A DNA stretch of 64,000 bases from Rhizobium sp. P40RR-XXII. Its GTDB lineage: Bacteria; Pseudomonadota; Alphaproteobacteria; Rhizobiales; Rhizobiaceae. The translations under genes were made by a program, and so were the position numbers. Under the pieces are notes generated by a model. It was given only the letters and a program-made list of their open reading frames with translations. It had not been told where the DNA came from and did no database searches. Shown in pieces: positions 8,125 through 17,286 of this stretch. The stretch covers positions 62,001 to 126,000 of the forward strand of contig NZ_JABAII010000018.1 of NCBI RefSeq assembly GCF_012641405.1. Direction: 5' to 3'. The number at the start of each line of letters is the position of its first letter. Position 1 is the first letter of the stretch.

Positions 8125-8889
8125 CTAGTTCGAGGCAATGGTGAGGGTGACACCGTCCCGGCGGAATTGCTCGAGAATGGCGTCATCGGGTGCGTGATCG
8201 GTAATCACCGCATCGAAATCGGTAAGGTCGGCCATCACATGCAAGGCCGTATGCCCGATGCGCTGATGGCTGACGAGCAGGCAGCTCCTGGTCGCCGACG
8301 CAATCATTGCCCGCTTCGTGCGCACGACGTTATCGTCCATGTGATAGGCAAGCTTACCGGAAACGGCCGGCGTCGACAGGAAGGCGATATCGGCCCTTAG
8401 TCGCGACAGCGCCTCCTCGGTGACGACACCGAGAAAGGCGTTGAACTTCGCGGAATAGACGCCGCCGAGCGCGATCAGCGTAATACCGCTTTCGTTTTTC
8501 ATGCGGTCGATGATCGCGGCGTTGTTGGTGATCAGCGTTAGCGGCCGCCTCTGCAGCAGCATCTCGCCGAGAACGGCCGCCATCGAGCCGTCATTGATCA
8601 TGACCGTCATGCCAGGCTCGACCAGCTCGAGCGCAGAGCGCGCCATGGCCAGCTTTTCGTCATGACCCTGCCGCTCGCGGAAACGAAAATCACTTTCGAA
8701 CTGCGTCCCGGCATCGATGGTCGCGCCGCCGCGAACCTTGCGCAGCACGCCGGCCTGCTCGAGATCATCGAGATCGCGATGGATCGTCATCTTGGACACG
8801 GTGAAGCGGTCGGCCAGATCGTCGAGATCGACGGTCTTGTGCTCGACAAGCAGATTGATGATCGATTGCTGACGCTCTTCCCGTTTCAC
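8125..8889 (-). CDS. DeoR-family regulator of the eryH-rpiB part of the operon
   Basis: A 254-residue DeoR/GlpR-type protein. Its N-terminal HTH (MKREERQQSIINLLVEHKT, then VDLDDLADRFTVSKMTIHRDLDDL) is followed by a sugar-phosphate-binding domain with MVINDGSMAAVLGEML and NNAAIIDRM. It lies 8 bp upstream of eryH on the same strand. The 122-bp gap behind it, before eryD, carries a large inverted repeat, which suggests a secondary internal promoter that this protein controls. Its ligand is probably a phosphorylated tetrose or pentose intermediate. Confidence 0.9.
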   Translation of the reverse strand: MKREERQQSIINLLVEHKTVDLDDLADRFTVSKMTIHRDLDDLEQAGVLRKVRGGATIDAGTQFESDFRFRERQGHDEKLAMARSALELVEPGMTVMINDGSMAAVLGEMLLQRRPLTLITNNAAIIDRMKNESGITLIALGGVYSAKFNAFLGVVTEEALSRLRADIAFLSTPAVSGKLAYHMDDNVVRTKRAMIASATRSCLLVSHQRIGHTALHVMADLTDFDAVITDHAPDDAILEQFRRDGVTLTIASN

Positions 8890-8942
8890 CTTGCGCTCCG
8901 GCCACTAACCAGAAATGGAACTAGAGAAAACATAACATCGAA

Positions 8943-8979
8943 ATCTCACAATTCAACATTCCTATTGTTAGATTGAGAT
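8943..8979. promoter_or_regulatory. Imperfect inverted repeat upstream of deoR
   Basis: The outer arms ATCTCA (8943-8948) and TGAGAT (8974-8979) are perfect; inside them CAA/TTG and AACA/TGTT parts continue the symmetry with small offsets. The centre is AT-rich. It lies 54 bp upstream of the deoR start in the eryD-deoR gap and is a candidate autoregulatory operator. Confidence 0.4.
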
Positions 8980-9011
8980 GCTTTTATGTTTCCACCCAGT
9001 TGGTAGCAGGC

Positions 9012-9950
9012 TTATGCTTTCAGCAGTGCTTTCGCCGTTTTCTCATCCGTAATCAGCCCGTAAAGACAGCGGCTCTTCAGGACGGCGCGAATGGCTTCGA
9101 CCTTGGGCAACCCGCCGGACAATGCAACAAGGCGTTCGTTCTCGGTGCGCGGCAGGGAGGCGGAAAGCGTGCGCGCGGTCAGCGTCGTCTCCAGAATCTT
9201 GCCATCCGCATCGAAGAAATGACCGAGGATTTCGCCGACGCCGCCGGCCGCGGTAATCTCCTTGATCTCCTTCGGCTCGACCATGCCGGACAAGACGAGC
9301 TGCGCATCTGTATCGACCGTGCCGAGACCGACGAGCTTGAGATCGGCGCCGTTGGCGAGATCGAAAACCTCCTTCACACCGCGCTGGGCAAGCAGCACAT
9401 CGCGATCTTCGCGGGTGTTGGCGAAGAAGGGCACCGGCATCACATGCGACTGCATACCGGTCTTTTCGGCAATGCGATGCATCACGTCATAGGGGTTGGC
9501 CGCATAGTTTCGCGTCAGACCACCGAGCAGCGAGACGAAGCGCAGGTCCTTGGCGCTGACGCGCGCCATGTGATGAACTGCGGACGAGAGCGTTCGCCCA
9601 TGGCCGAGGCCGATGACCTTGTTGTTGCCGCTTTCGATCTCACGCCGCAGAAAACCGGCGCCTGCCTGCCCGAGCGCGCGAAACTCAAAGCCCTCTTCGC
9701 CGAGATCGGGCGCAACCTCGCAATATTGCAGGCCAAAGCGCGCGGCAAGCTCCGTTTCGAGCTCGACGCATTCGACGATATCGCCGTCGATCGTCACCTT
9801 GACGACGCCGTCGGCGACCGCGCGCGCGATCAGGCGATGCGCCTTCACCGAGGGAACGCCGAGGCGCTTTGCCACCTCGGACTGCGTCAGTCCACCGGCA
9901 TAGTGCAGCCACGCCGCTCGCACGGCGAGCGAATCATCCGCATCCGTCAT
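9012..9950 (-). CDS. eryD: EryD, SorC-family regulator of erythritol catabolism
   Basis: A 312-residue regulator. A small N-terminal HTH (AAWLHYAGGLTQSEVAKRLG, then VPSVKAHRLIARAVADG) is followed by a SorC/CggR sugar-binding domain with GLGHGRTLSSAVHHMAR and VSLLGGLTRN. EryD represses the ery operon in Brucella and R. leguminosarum and is released by erythritol or its phosphate (literature). Here it follows eryC with a 126-bp gap and precedes deoR with a 122-bp gap. The two palindromes in the eryA upstream region are candidate EryD sites. Confidence 0.93.
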   Translation of the reverse strand: MTDADDSLAVRAAWLHYAGGLTQSEVAKRLGVPSVKAHRLIARAVADGVVKVTIDGDIVECVELETELAARFGLQYCEVAPDLGEEGFEFRALGQAGAGFLRREIESGNNKVIGLGHGRTLSSAVHHMARVSAKDLRFVSLLGGLTRNYAANPYDVMHRIAEKTGMQSHVMPVPFFANTREDRDVLLAQRGVKEVFDLANGADLKLVGLGTVDTDAQLVLSGMVEPKEIKEITAAGGVGEILGHFFDADGKILETTLTARTLSASLPRTENERLVALSGGLPKVEAIRAVLKSRCLYGLITDEKTAKALLKA

Positions 9951-10076
9951 CGACCGTTCCTTTTCATTTCGTCACGCATGGCCCCTCGCCTGCTTTTTAT
10001 CTGACCATGCCCCCAAATCCGTCCCCTTCCGCAAGGGTGGGGCTCAGGTGGAATCGAGTCTCGGCCACTCCAGCGG

Positions 10077-11009
10077 CTAGATATGCAAGTCACTGGCACC
10101 CGTGTCGATATGAGGTGCCCAGAAGGCGATGCTTTCGGCAATCTGCGAGATGACCTGGCGATCGTTGGGCTCACGCTCCTTAAACGACAGTTCGAGGCAG
10201 ATTTCGTTGTCCTTGGCACCGCCTTCGGCAAATGCCTTCAAGAGCGGCTCCGGCTGAATGCGGCCCTTGGCGTTGAATTCCGCCGTGAAGGGACGGTGGC
10301 CGCCCTTGTCCATCAGGCTCTGCTTGATATGGATGATCGGCGAAACCTTCGGCACGGCGCGTGCCCAGGCATAGGGATCATAGTCGTCGGGATTGGCCGA
10401 GGTGACATCGCCGTGGTCGATGTCGGCCATCATCCACATCGGAATGGCGAATGGGGCTTTCGTCAATCTCTCCTGCAGGGATCGACATGCCTCGATCGTC
10501 TCGCCGAATTCGCGGCCGATACTCATCGGCTCCCAGAATAGATAGGAAAGACCGGCAGCACGTGCATGCTCGGCCACCTCGCCCCAGCATTCGATTGCGA
10601 TCTCGATCAGCTCCTCGCGCCGGGCTTGATCGTCATAGTCCTTATAGGTGAAGATCGCGAACTGCGTGCCGACGGAATGCCCCCCAAGATCGGCGGTGAT
10701 ATCGGCAAAGGTCTTGAACCAGTCGATATAGTAGCGGCGAACATCCTTATCTGGATGACCGAAATGGTTGAGACGGCCGTAGGGGCCGGTCATGCCTGAT
10801 GTGACGCGAACGCCGGTACGCTTCAACGCTGCCTGCATGTCCCGTGTCAGCCGGCGGATGACCGGTGCCTGCCAGCTCGGATTGATGAACTCGTGCGTCA
10901 GCTGCAGATCGCGGATACGCAGATCGCGCGCCACGGTTTCGATCAGATCAGCCGGCTCGGCAAAGCGGTTCACCAGCGGGTTGGTGTTGAGTGAAAGCGT
11001 TAAGGGCAT
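10077..11009 (-). CDS. eryC: EryC, tetrulose-4-phosphate racemase (xylose isomerase superfamily)
   Basis: A 310-residue TIM-barrel protein of the xylose isomerase / AP endonuclease 2 superfamily. Likely metal-binding residues lie in FWEPMSIGREF, MMADIDHGDV, PIIHIKQS and LELSFKERE. Older annotation called it a dehydrogenase, but no Rossmann motif is present, and the Brucella enzyme was shown to epimerise L- to D-tetrulose-4-phosphate. The start at MPLTLSLNTNPL leaves 27 bp after eryB. Cytosolic, third step of erythritol breakdown. Confidence 0.93.
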   Translation of the reverse strand: MPLTLSLNTNPLVNRFAEPADLIETVARDLRIRDLQLTHEFINPSWQAPVIRRLTRDMQAALKRTGVRVTSGMTGPYGRLNHFGHPDKDVRRYYIDWFKTFADITADLGGHSVGTQFAIFTYKDYDDQARREELIEIAIECWGEVAEHARAAGLSYLFWEPMSIGREFGETIEACRSLQERLTKAPFAIPMWMMADIDHGDVTSANPDDYDPYAWARAVPKVSPIIHIKQSLMDKGGHRPFTAEFNAKGRIQPEPLLKAFAEGGAKDNEICLELSFKEREPNDRQVISQIAESIAFWAPHIDTGASDLHI

Positions 11010-11036
11010 GCCTATTCTCCCGGCAAAGTCTGTTCT

Positions 11037-12545
11037 TCAGGCAGCCAGCGCCAGTTCGGCATCGAACCAGGCCGCGAAATCCGCCTTCTCCTTCGCCGTC
11101 ATGCGCAGACCTTCCTTGGTGCGACGCATCAGCACGTCCTCGGGCGCCTGGACCCATTCGGAAGCGACGAGATAGCGGACTTCGGCCTCATAGAGATTGC
11201 CGCCGAAATGGCGGCCGAGTGCGGCCAGCGACGTGGCTTCGCCGACGATCTGCCTGGTGCGGGCGCCATAGAGATGGCCGTAGTGATTGATAAGCGCGCG
11301 CGGCATCCAGGGATAGGCTTCCCGTAGCGTGTCGGCGAAGGCGACGTAATCGGCATTCGGAATCTCGCCGCCTGGAAGCGTGGCGCCCCGCGTCCAATCG
11401 CCGCCCATCTTCGGGAAGAACTTGGCAAGCCGCTGCATCGCGTGTTCCGAGAGCTTACGGAAGGTGGTGATCTTGCCACCGAATACGCTCAACAGCGGCG
11501 CACCGCCGGTCTCGTCGAGATCGAAGACGTAATCGCGCGTCACGGCCGACGGATTGCCCTTGCCGTCGTCGAACAGCGGGCGGACGCCGGAGAAGCTCTC
11601 GAGCACGTCGGAGCGGCGCAGCTTCTCCTTGAAGTAGCGATTGACCGCCGTGATCAGATAATCGATTTCCTTCTCGTCGGCCGCCACCTCTTCCGGTTTG
11701 CCTTCATAGGGAATGTCGGTCGTGCCGATCAGCGCCTTGTCGCCTTCATAAGGGTTGATGAAGATCACGCGCTTGTCGTGGTTCTGGACGAGGTAGGCCT
11801 GCTGGCCGGCCCAGAATTTCGGGACGATGATGTGGCTGCCCTTGACGAGCCGGACGCTGCGCTGGCTGTTTGAGCCGACGACACGGCCGATAATGTCATT
11901 GACCCAGGGTCCGGCGGCATTCACCAATACACGGGCGCGAACGGTGCGCACTTCACCGGAACGCTGGTCGCGGGTCTGGACGACCCAGTTGCCCTGATCG
12001 CGTCGCGCACTGACGCAAGCCGTGCGTGTTAAAATCTTCGCGCCCTTGGCGGACGCATCGAGAGCGTTGAGGACGACGAGCCGGGCGTCATCAACCCAAC
12101 AGTCGGAATATTCAAAACCCCTGGAATACTGGTCGAGGAGCGGCGCGCCTTCCGGGTCGCGGTGGAGATCGAGCGAGCGCGTGCCGGGCAGCTTCTTGCG
12201 GCCACCGAGATGGTCGTAGAGGAACAGGCCGAGGCGAACGAGCCAGGCCGGACGATCCGTCGGGCTGTGCGGCAGCACGAAGCGCATCGGCCAGATGATA
12301 TGGCTTGCCGAGTTCAGCAGCACTTCACGCTCGATCAAAGCTTCGCGCACAAGACGGAATTCGTAATATTCAAGATAGCGCAGGCCGCCATGCACCAGCT
12401 TGCCGGAGCGCGAAGAGGTTCCTTCTGCCAGATCGCCCTTCTCGCACATGACAACCGAAAGACCGCGGCCGGCCGCGTCGCGGGCAATGCCGGCACCATT
12501 GATGCCTCCGCCGATCACGAAAAGATCAAAGATTTCCGGTTCCAT
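11037..12545 (-). CDS. eryB: EryB, erythritol-4-phosphate dehydrogenase (GlpD family)
   Basis: A 502-residue FAD enzyme of the aerobic glycerol-3-phosphate dehydrogenase family. It has DLFVIGGGINGAGIARDAAG at the N-terminus, then TSSRSGKLVHGGLRYLEYYE, and the C-terminal DAO_C domain ending in alanine-rich tail residues. It oxidises L-erythritol-4-phosphate to L-3-tetrulose-4-phosphate and passes electrons to the quinone pool at the membrane. Gene order A-B-C and the small gap to eryC support the assignment over glycerol metabolism. A second GlpD-like gene lies at 22054-23796. Confidence 0.94.
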   Translation of the reverse strand: MEPEIFDLFVIGGGINGAGIARDAAGRGLSVVMCEKGDLAEGTSSRSGKLVHGGLRYLEYYEFRLVREALIEREVLLNSASHIIWPMRFVLPHSPTDRPAWLVRLGLFLYDHLGGRKKLPGTRSLDLHRDPEGAPLLDQYSRGFEYSDCWVDDARLVVLNALDASAKGAKILTRTACVSARRDQGNWVVQTRDQRSGEVRTVRARVLVNAAGPWVNDIIGRVVGSNSQRSVRLVKGSHIIVPKFWAGQQAYLVQNHDKRVIFINPYEGDKALIGTTDIPYEGKPEEVAADEKEIDYLITAVNRYFKEKLRRSDVLESFSGVRPLFDDGKGNPSAVTRDYVFDLDETGGAPLLSVFGGKITTFRKLSEHAMQRLAKFFPKMGGDWTRGATLPGGEIPNADYVAFADTLREAYPWMPRALINHYGHLYGARTRQIVGEATSLAALGRHFGGNLYEAEVRYLVASEWVQAPEDVLMRRTKEGLRMTAKEKADFAAWFDAELALAA

Positions 12546-12636
12546 TATGTCATGCTCCTTCGGATGCCCTGGTTCGAATGCCCTCGGGCATCATCAAATC
12601 AATCTTCAATGGCGGCGCTCGCCGGCCGCCAACGGG

Positions 12637-14187
12637 CTAGCGCTCGGCCAGCTTGTCCCAGGCAGGCGCAATCGCCTGCCGCACGTCCTTGTAAGCGTCG
12701 AACAAACGGTCGTAGCGCTCGACGTTTTCCGGATCCGGCTCCTCGGCCGTGCCGAGCAGCGGCGTCACCCAATCGGCAATGCAGCTGTCCATGTCCTGGT
12801 AGGCGCCGATCGCGACCGCGGCCATCATTGCGACACCGGCAGCACCCGCCTCTTCCCGCTCCGAAATGCGGACCGGCGCCTTGACGGCGGCAGAGAGCGA
12901 ACCTCGTAACGCGCGCGAACGCGCAGCTCCTCCGGTGAGGCGCAGTTCTAAGGGCAAGTCGCCCATGGCCGCGTAACAGTCCCGCGTTGCCATGCCGAGG
13001 CCTTCGACCACGGCCCGCAACATGTCGGCAAAGCCGTGCCGCGTCGAAAGCCCGGTGAAGCCGGCGCGCGCATATGCATTGACGAAGGGACCGCGCTCGC
13101 CCGCCTCGGAAATATAGGGGTGATAGAGAAGGTTCGTCGGACGCGCCTCGGCAAACCAGGTATCGATGCGCGGAATGAGATCCGAATAGGAAACCTGATT
13201 TCCGCCTGTGGACATCAGATCCGCCGCGACCCGTAAAATCCAGTCGATATTGATGGTCGCGCCCATATTGGTCTGGACTTGCGTGACGATGCCGGGGATC
13301 GGCAGGGCGATCACATATCCCGTCCCCTCGTCGTTGAGCTGGACATCGGGCACGGCCTTGGCGCGCATATGCACGCCCGTCGACCCGATCGTCGAGCAGG
13401 CCGCATTCTGGCCGCCGGTGCGAACGCCGGCGCCGAGCGCCGTCATGACCATGTCGACATAGCCGAGGCAGACCGGTGTCCCGGCAAGCAGGCCCGCCGC
13501 CTTGGCGGCCGCCTCCGTCAGGGGATGGCTGGTCTCGCTTCCGTCGAGAATATCAGGCAGAAGCGAGCGCCGGCCGGCAAGACCGAGCGCATCGATGACG
13601 ACCGGATCATATTGGCGATTGCGGAAATTGCCGAAGGTGAAACTGGCCTCAGACGGATCGGTCGCCCGTACCCCTGTCAGATTGAGATAGAGCCAGTCCT
13701 TGCAGTGCAAGGCAGTTTCGGCCCGATCGAGAAGCTCCGGCATCAAGCGGTCCATATGCGCGAGCTGCGCGCCCTGCTGGCAGGTATTGAGACCCGTGCC
13801 CGTCGCCTCGAAACGCGCGCGGTTGCCAGCCATGGCGCTCAGCCGCGTCACCGTCGATGCGGCTCGGGCGTCGAGCCAGAGCCAGGCATCATCGACCGGA
13901 ATATTGCCGGAGCCGACAAGCCAGGTGCCGTCACCCTGCCCCGTGACCGCGATCGCTGCCGTTCGGGCGGCAAGGTTCTCGACCTTCTCGCCAAGTCCGC
14001 GCAGCGCGCTGACGCAATCAGACCATGTCTGGCCAAGCGACTGCGTGACCGAACCATCTTCCCCCATCTCGTAACGATTGCGCGCCGAGGCGGACACGAT
14101 CTGCTTTCCGGACAATTCGAAGGCAACCGCCTTCAGAACGGAGGTACCTGCGTCGATGCCGATGATGATCCCGTCACTTTTAGGCAT
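12637..14187 (-). CDS. eryA: EryA, erythritol kinase (FGGY family)
   Basis: A 516-residue sugar kinase of the FGGY family. It has two actin-like domains, with IIGIDAGTSVLKAVAFE at the N-terminus (phosphate 1 loop), AVTGQGDGTWLV, and LRLTGGAARSRALR with GAAGVAMMAA near the C-terminus. It phosphorylates erythritol to L-erythritol-4-phosphate and is the first gene of the leftward ery operon. The promoter must lie in the long gap to the right. A 91-bp gap with several GC-rich hairpins separates it from eryB. Confidence 0.95.
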   Translation of the reverse strand: MPKSDGIIIGIDAGTSVLKAVAFELSGKQIVSASARNRYEMGEDGSVTQSLGQTWSDCVSALRGLGEKVENLAARTAAIAVTGQGDGTWLVGSGNIPVDDAWLWLDARAASTVTRLSAMAGNRARFEATGTGLNTCQQGAQLAHMDRLMPELLDRAETALHCKDWLYLNLTGVRATDPSEASFTFGNFRNRQYDPVVIDALGLAGRRSLLPDILDGSETSHPLTEAAAKAAGLLAGTPVCLGYVDMVMTALGAGVRTGGQNAACSTIGSTGVHMRAKAVPDVQLNDEGTGYVIALPIPGIVTQVQTNMGATINIDWILRVAADLMSTGGNQVSYSDLIPRIDTWFAEARPTNLLYHPYISEAGERGPFVNAYARAGFTGLSTRHGFADMLRAVVEGLGMATRDCYAAMGDLPLELRLTGGAARSRALRGSLSAAVKAPVRISEREEAGAAGVAMMAAVAIGAYQDMDSCIADWVTPLLGTAEEPDPENVERYDRLFDAYKDVRQAIAPAWDKLAER

Positions 14188-14425
14188 TGCAGGCCGGCTC
14201 CACCATCACGCGCCTTACGGCGGGGGCTTTGGCATACATCACGAACATCTTCATTCCTCCCCACCCGGTCACGAGTACAGTTTTGCCAACTCGCGCGCAT
14301 CGCTGCCACATCCCAAGCTCACAGGAGCACCCGCGAATGGCCATTTCGCACATTCAATACCCTGAACAGCTGAACCCGACGCAATAGCGAGCCCTCAATC
14401 ACTGCGCTAACTTATAACACAAAGA

Positions 14426-14444
14426 TATCACTGTTGCAGTAATA
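14426..14444. promoter_or_regulatory. Palindrome upstream of eryA (candidate EryD operator)
   Basis: TAT-c-ACTG-ttg-CAGT-a-ATA: inner arms 4-3-4 perfect, outer three bases also paired. It lies about 240 bp upstream of the eryA start in AT-rich DNA. Assignment to EryD is by position only. Confidence 0.4.
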
Positions 14445-14786
14445 TTTTTCTGGTCTTGTAATTTTTTTCATATAAAATGAGTGCTGTCAATTCCCCAGCC
14501 GCTCCCGAGAGAAGCTGCGGAAGGAAAGAAGTTCGTTAGCGAGCGATCGACAGGCAAGAGCAATGCTTTGATCGGAACATCGCAAAAATGTTCTTTCTTT
14601 CCTGATAAAGATCCGTAACTTACTGCAATTTCTTTAGAGAAATTCTCGCTGAGGAGCACCGGCGGCAAAGCCTCGAATAGCGCATGCAAAGTGAAAGTTG
14701 TAGGCCATCGAGGAAGGATAACACTGACGTGCATGAGGGCAGGCGATGGGCAGGGCATCCCAAATCGCGGTTGACAGGTCGAAATA

Positions 14787-14801
14787 TTTATAACATATAA
14801 A
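14787..14801. promoter_or_regulatory. Palindrome next to a TTGACA box upstream of the importer operon
   Basis: TTTATA-ACA-TATAAA is a perfect 6-3-6 inverted repeat. A TTGACA lies at 14771-14776; with TATAAA (14796-14801) as -10 the spacer would be 19 bases, long but possible. A repressor bound here would block this promoter. Candidate second EryD site. Confidence 0.4.
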
Positions 14802-15066
14802 TTGGAGTTATTAACATACTTATATCACGAAACCCGCATGGATGCGGTCATCGTGAAGCCGAAATGGACGACTGAGGAGACAGCCGTCCACATGCTGAGG
14901 AGGCTCCTGATGTTGAATTTCCATTCCGGCGACAGCACCGTCGAAAGCCGAGCGGAGCGCCTGCGGGCCTCAAAACAAGGGCTGCACTTCCGCTAGCCTG
15001 GATCGCAGCACCTTCTCCTCCCTCTCCATCAGGCAATCCGGCTGATATGCCGAAGGTCGTTTGAAC

Positions 15067-15723
15067 ATGAATACCCAGACTCAGTATGCAACTGCCAAGC
15101 CGGCGGGATCCAAGCTCAAGATCGTGGCGGGGATTGCCGTCGCGGTGATCGTGATCGGCGCCATCGCGGCCGATACCAAAGTCGTCAGAATCGGCTCGAC
15201 TCACGATATTCGCGAGCAAGGTTTCCAACCCGAGGCCTACGGCGCGGAAGAATTCCCGAAAGTCCAGGCCGATGTCGAAAAGCGCGCCGTCGATGCCGTG
15301 ACGCTTGCCAATGCCGTTCTGGCCGACAAGAAGGCCGCCGGCACGAAATACGGTGTCGCCACCACCACCGGACCCGTTCTTCCCGTTTCGCTGACCGGAA
15401 CCTTCGGCGAGCGTAAGGCCAATCTCAACGAGTTCAAGGTCGACGGCATGCCTGACGGTGTCACCATCCGGGTACAAACTGGTCCCGCAATCAACGGCAC
15501 CGATCTCCGCGACGCCACAGGCAAGATCGAATTCGGGCAGTTCACCAACCAGATCGAATATCAGGACGCTGGTTCCGCCATCAACAATGAGATGAAGAAG
15601 GCGACCCTCGGCAGCCTGGATCCTGAGAAGCTGACCGGCAAGACGGCGACTGTCGTTGGCGTTTTCAAGCTGATCAACCCGAAGAACTGGCTCATCACCC
15701 CCGTAAAGGTCGACGTAAAATGA
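15067..15723 (+). CDS. DUF2291 periplasmic/lipoprotein-like partner of the sugar importer
   Basis: A 218-residue protein with one N-terminal membrane-spanning signal (LKIVAGIAVAVIVIGAIAA, residues about 17-35) and no lipobox cysteine, so it is probably anchored facing the periplasm. The rest matches the DUF2291 pattern (for example LTGTFGERKANLNEFKV and the end NPKNWLITPVKVDVK). DUF2291 genes repeatedly precede polyol ABC operons in rhizobia, which suggests a role in uptake; the biochemical function is unknown. ATG at 15067 is preferred over the TTG two codons earlier, with GAAGG upstream. The stop overlaps the start of eryE by four bases. Confidence 0.8.
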   Translation: MNTQTQYATAKPAGSKLKIVAGIAVAVIVIGAIAADTKVVRIGSTHDIREQGFQPEAYGAEEFPKVQADVEKRAVDAVTLANAVLADKKAAGTKYGVATTTGPVLPVSLTGTFGERKANLNEFKVDGMPDGVTIRVQTGPAINGTDLRDATGKIEFGQFTNQIEYQDAGSAINNEMKKATLGSLDPEKLTGKTATVVGVFKLINPKNWLITPVKVDVK

Positions 15724-17264
15724 GCCAGGTCCAGCACAACGGCGTGACCACGGGCGAAGTCGTTCTCGCCGCCCGCAACGTCGCCAAATCCTATGGCAGC
15801 GTCCATGCGCTGAAGGGCGTGAATTTTGACATTCGCCGCGGTGAAGTCACCACGCTCTTCGGCGAAAATGGCGCCGGCAAGTCGACGCTGATGAAGATCC
15901 TATCCGGCGTCATTCAGCCGACCTCAGGGGACATCATCCTCGACGGCAACCCGATCAGCTTTGCCTCCTCGACGCATGCCCGCGCCTGCGGCATTTCCAT
16001 CATCCACCAGGAATTGAGCCTCGCGCCAAACCTCAGCGTCCGCGACAACATCTTCATGGGTCGCGAGATCATGAAGGGCGGCGTGGTCGATTTTGCCGAG
16101 GAAGAGCGCCAGACCCGTGCCCTGATGGAGGAGCTGGAGGAAAATATCGATCCGCTCACTCCCGTCGAGGACCTGCGTCTCGGCCAGCAGCAGATCGTCG
16201 AGATCGCGCGTGCGCTATCGGTCAATTCCCGCATCTTGATCATGGACGAACCAACCTCGGCATTGAGCGCCAGCGAAGTCGAAGTCCTCTTCAAGGTCAT
16301 TCGCGACCTGACGAACCGTGGCGTCTCGATCGTTTATATCTCGCATCACCTGGAAGAGGCGCTGCAGATCACCCATCACGCCGTCGTGCTGCGCGACGGC
16401 AACATGACGGCCTACGCCGAGCGCAAGGACATCGATCTCGAATGGATCGTGCGCAACATGGTCGGCGACAATTTCGACCTTGGCAGTCCGCCGACCGGCC
16501 ATAGAATAGGCGACGTGGCGCTGACGATCGACAATCTCACCGTGCCGGGCCCATCAGGAGCTGCCTACAATGCGGTCGATCGCATGTCGCTTGCAGTTCG
16601 CGCCGGCGAGATCGTCTGTATCTACGGCCTGATGGGCGCCGGTCGCACCGAGCTGCTCGAATGCGTGGCCGGACGCCTCAGATCGAGCGGCGGCCGTGTG
16701 CTGCTCGGCAATAACGATGTCGGCGGCCTCAGCATCGCCGGACGCATCGCACAAGGCCTGGTGCTGGTGCCGGAAGACCGGCAGCGCGACGGCCTCGTCC
16801 AGACGATGAGCGTCGGCTCGAACCTGTCGCTCGCCAGCATCGGCGCCTTCACCAAAGGTCTGTTCACCTCAGGCGGTCGCGAGCGGTCGCTGGTGAACGA
16901 CGCGATCCGCAAGGTTCACATCAAGACCGATGGTGGTGAGGCCGCAATCGGCTCGCTGTCGGGCGGCAATCAGCAGAAGGTCGTCATCGGCAAGATGCTG
17001 GCGACGCAGCCGAGAGTGATCCTGCTCGACGAGCCGAGCCGCGGCATCGATATCGGCGCCAAGGCCGAAGTCTTCAAGCTGCTCGCCGAGCGCGCCAAGG
17101 AAGGTCTTGCAGTAATCTATTCGACGTCGGAAGTCGCCGAATGCCTGAGCATCGCCCATCGCATCATCGTCATGCACCGCGGCAAGATCTCTGCCGAATT
17201 CGGGCCTGACGTCACCAAAGAGAAGATCATGGCCGCCTCCGGCGAAGCAGTGGTCGCGCACTAG
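15720..17264 (+). CDS. eryE: Erythritol ABC importer, ATP-binding protein
   Basis: A 514-residue fused double ATPase of the RbsA/MglA class. The first half has Walker A GENGAGKSTLMKIL, signature region LRLGQQQIVEIARAL and Walker B ILIMDEPTSAL. The second half has a degenerate Walker A (GLMGAGRTELL), as is usual in this class, then LSGGNQQKVVIGKM and VILLDEPSRGID. It powers uptake through the permease encoded 22 bp downstream. Placement beside eryABCD supports erythritol, but related loci import several polyols (adonitol, L-arabitol), so broader specificity is possible. Confidence 0.92.
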   Translation: MSQVQHNGVTTGEVVLAARNVAKSYGSVHALKGVNFDIRRGEVTTLFGENGAGKSTLMKILSGVIQPTSGDIILDGNPISFASSTHARACGISIIHQELSLAPNLSVRDNIFMGREIMKGGVVDFAEEERQTRALMEELEENIDPLTPVEDLRLGQQQIVEIARALSVNSRILIMDEPTSALSASEVEVLFKVIRDLTNRGVSIVYISHHLEEALQITHHAVVLRDGNMTAYAERKDIDLEWIVRNMVGDNFDLGSPPTGHRIGDVALTIDNLTVPGPSGAAYNAVDRMSLAVRAGEIVCIYGLMGAGRTELLECVAGRLRSSGGRVLLGNNDVGGLSIAGRIAQGLVLVPEDRQRDGLVQTMSVGSNLSLASIGAFTKGLFTSGGRERSLVNDAIRKVHIKTDGGEAAIGSLSGGNQQKVVIGKMLATQPRVILLDEPSRGIDIGAKAEVFKLLAERAKEGLAVIYSTSEVAECLSIAHRIIVMHRGKISAEFGPDVTKEKIMAASGEAVVAH

Positions 17265-17286
17265 CCGCATTCATGGAGCACTGATT

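Larger units (their letters stand above)
14188..15066. other. Long divergent control region between eryA and the erythritol importer
   Basis: About 880 bp without a gene I can support. The left half is AT-rich and holds a 19-bp palindrome; a second palindrome and a TTGACA lie near 14771-14801. The last 200 bp are GC-richer and contain an open stretch at 14838-14996 (52 codons) with no recognisable features, perhaps a leader. Both the catabolic operon and the transporter operon must be started and controlled from here. Confidence 0.6.

Noticed and set aside
8973..10004. 343-codon plus-strand frame opposite eryD
   Set aside because: No domain features; eryD on the other strand has a complete SorC-family sequence and fits the operon.
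14468..14758. 96-codon minus-strand frame in the eryA-importer gap
   Set aside because: No ribosome-binding site or family features, and it crosses AT-rich promoter-like DNA.
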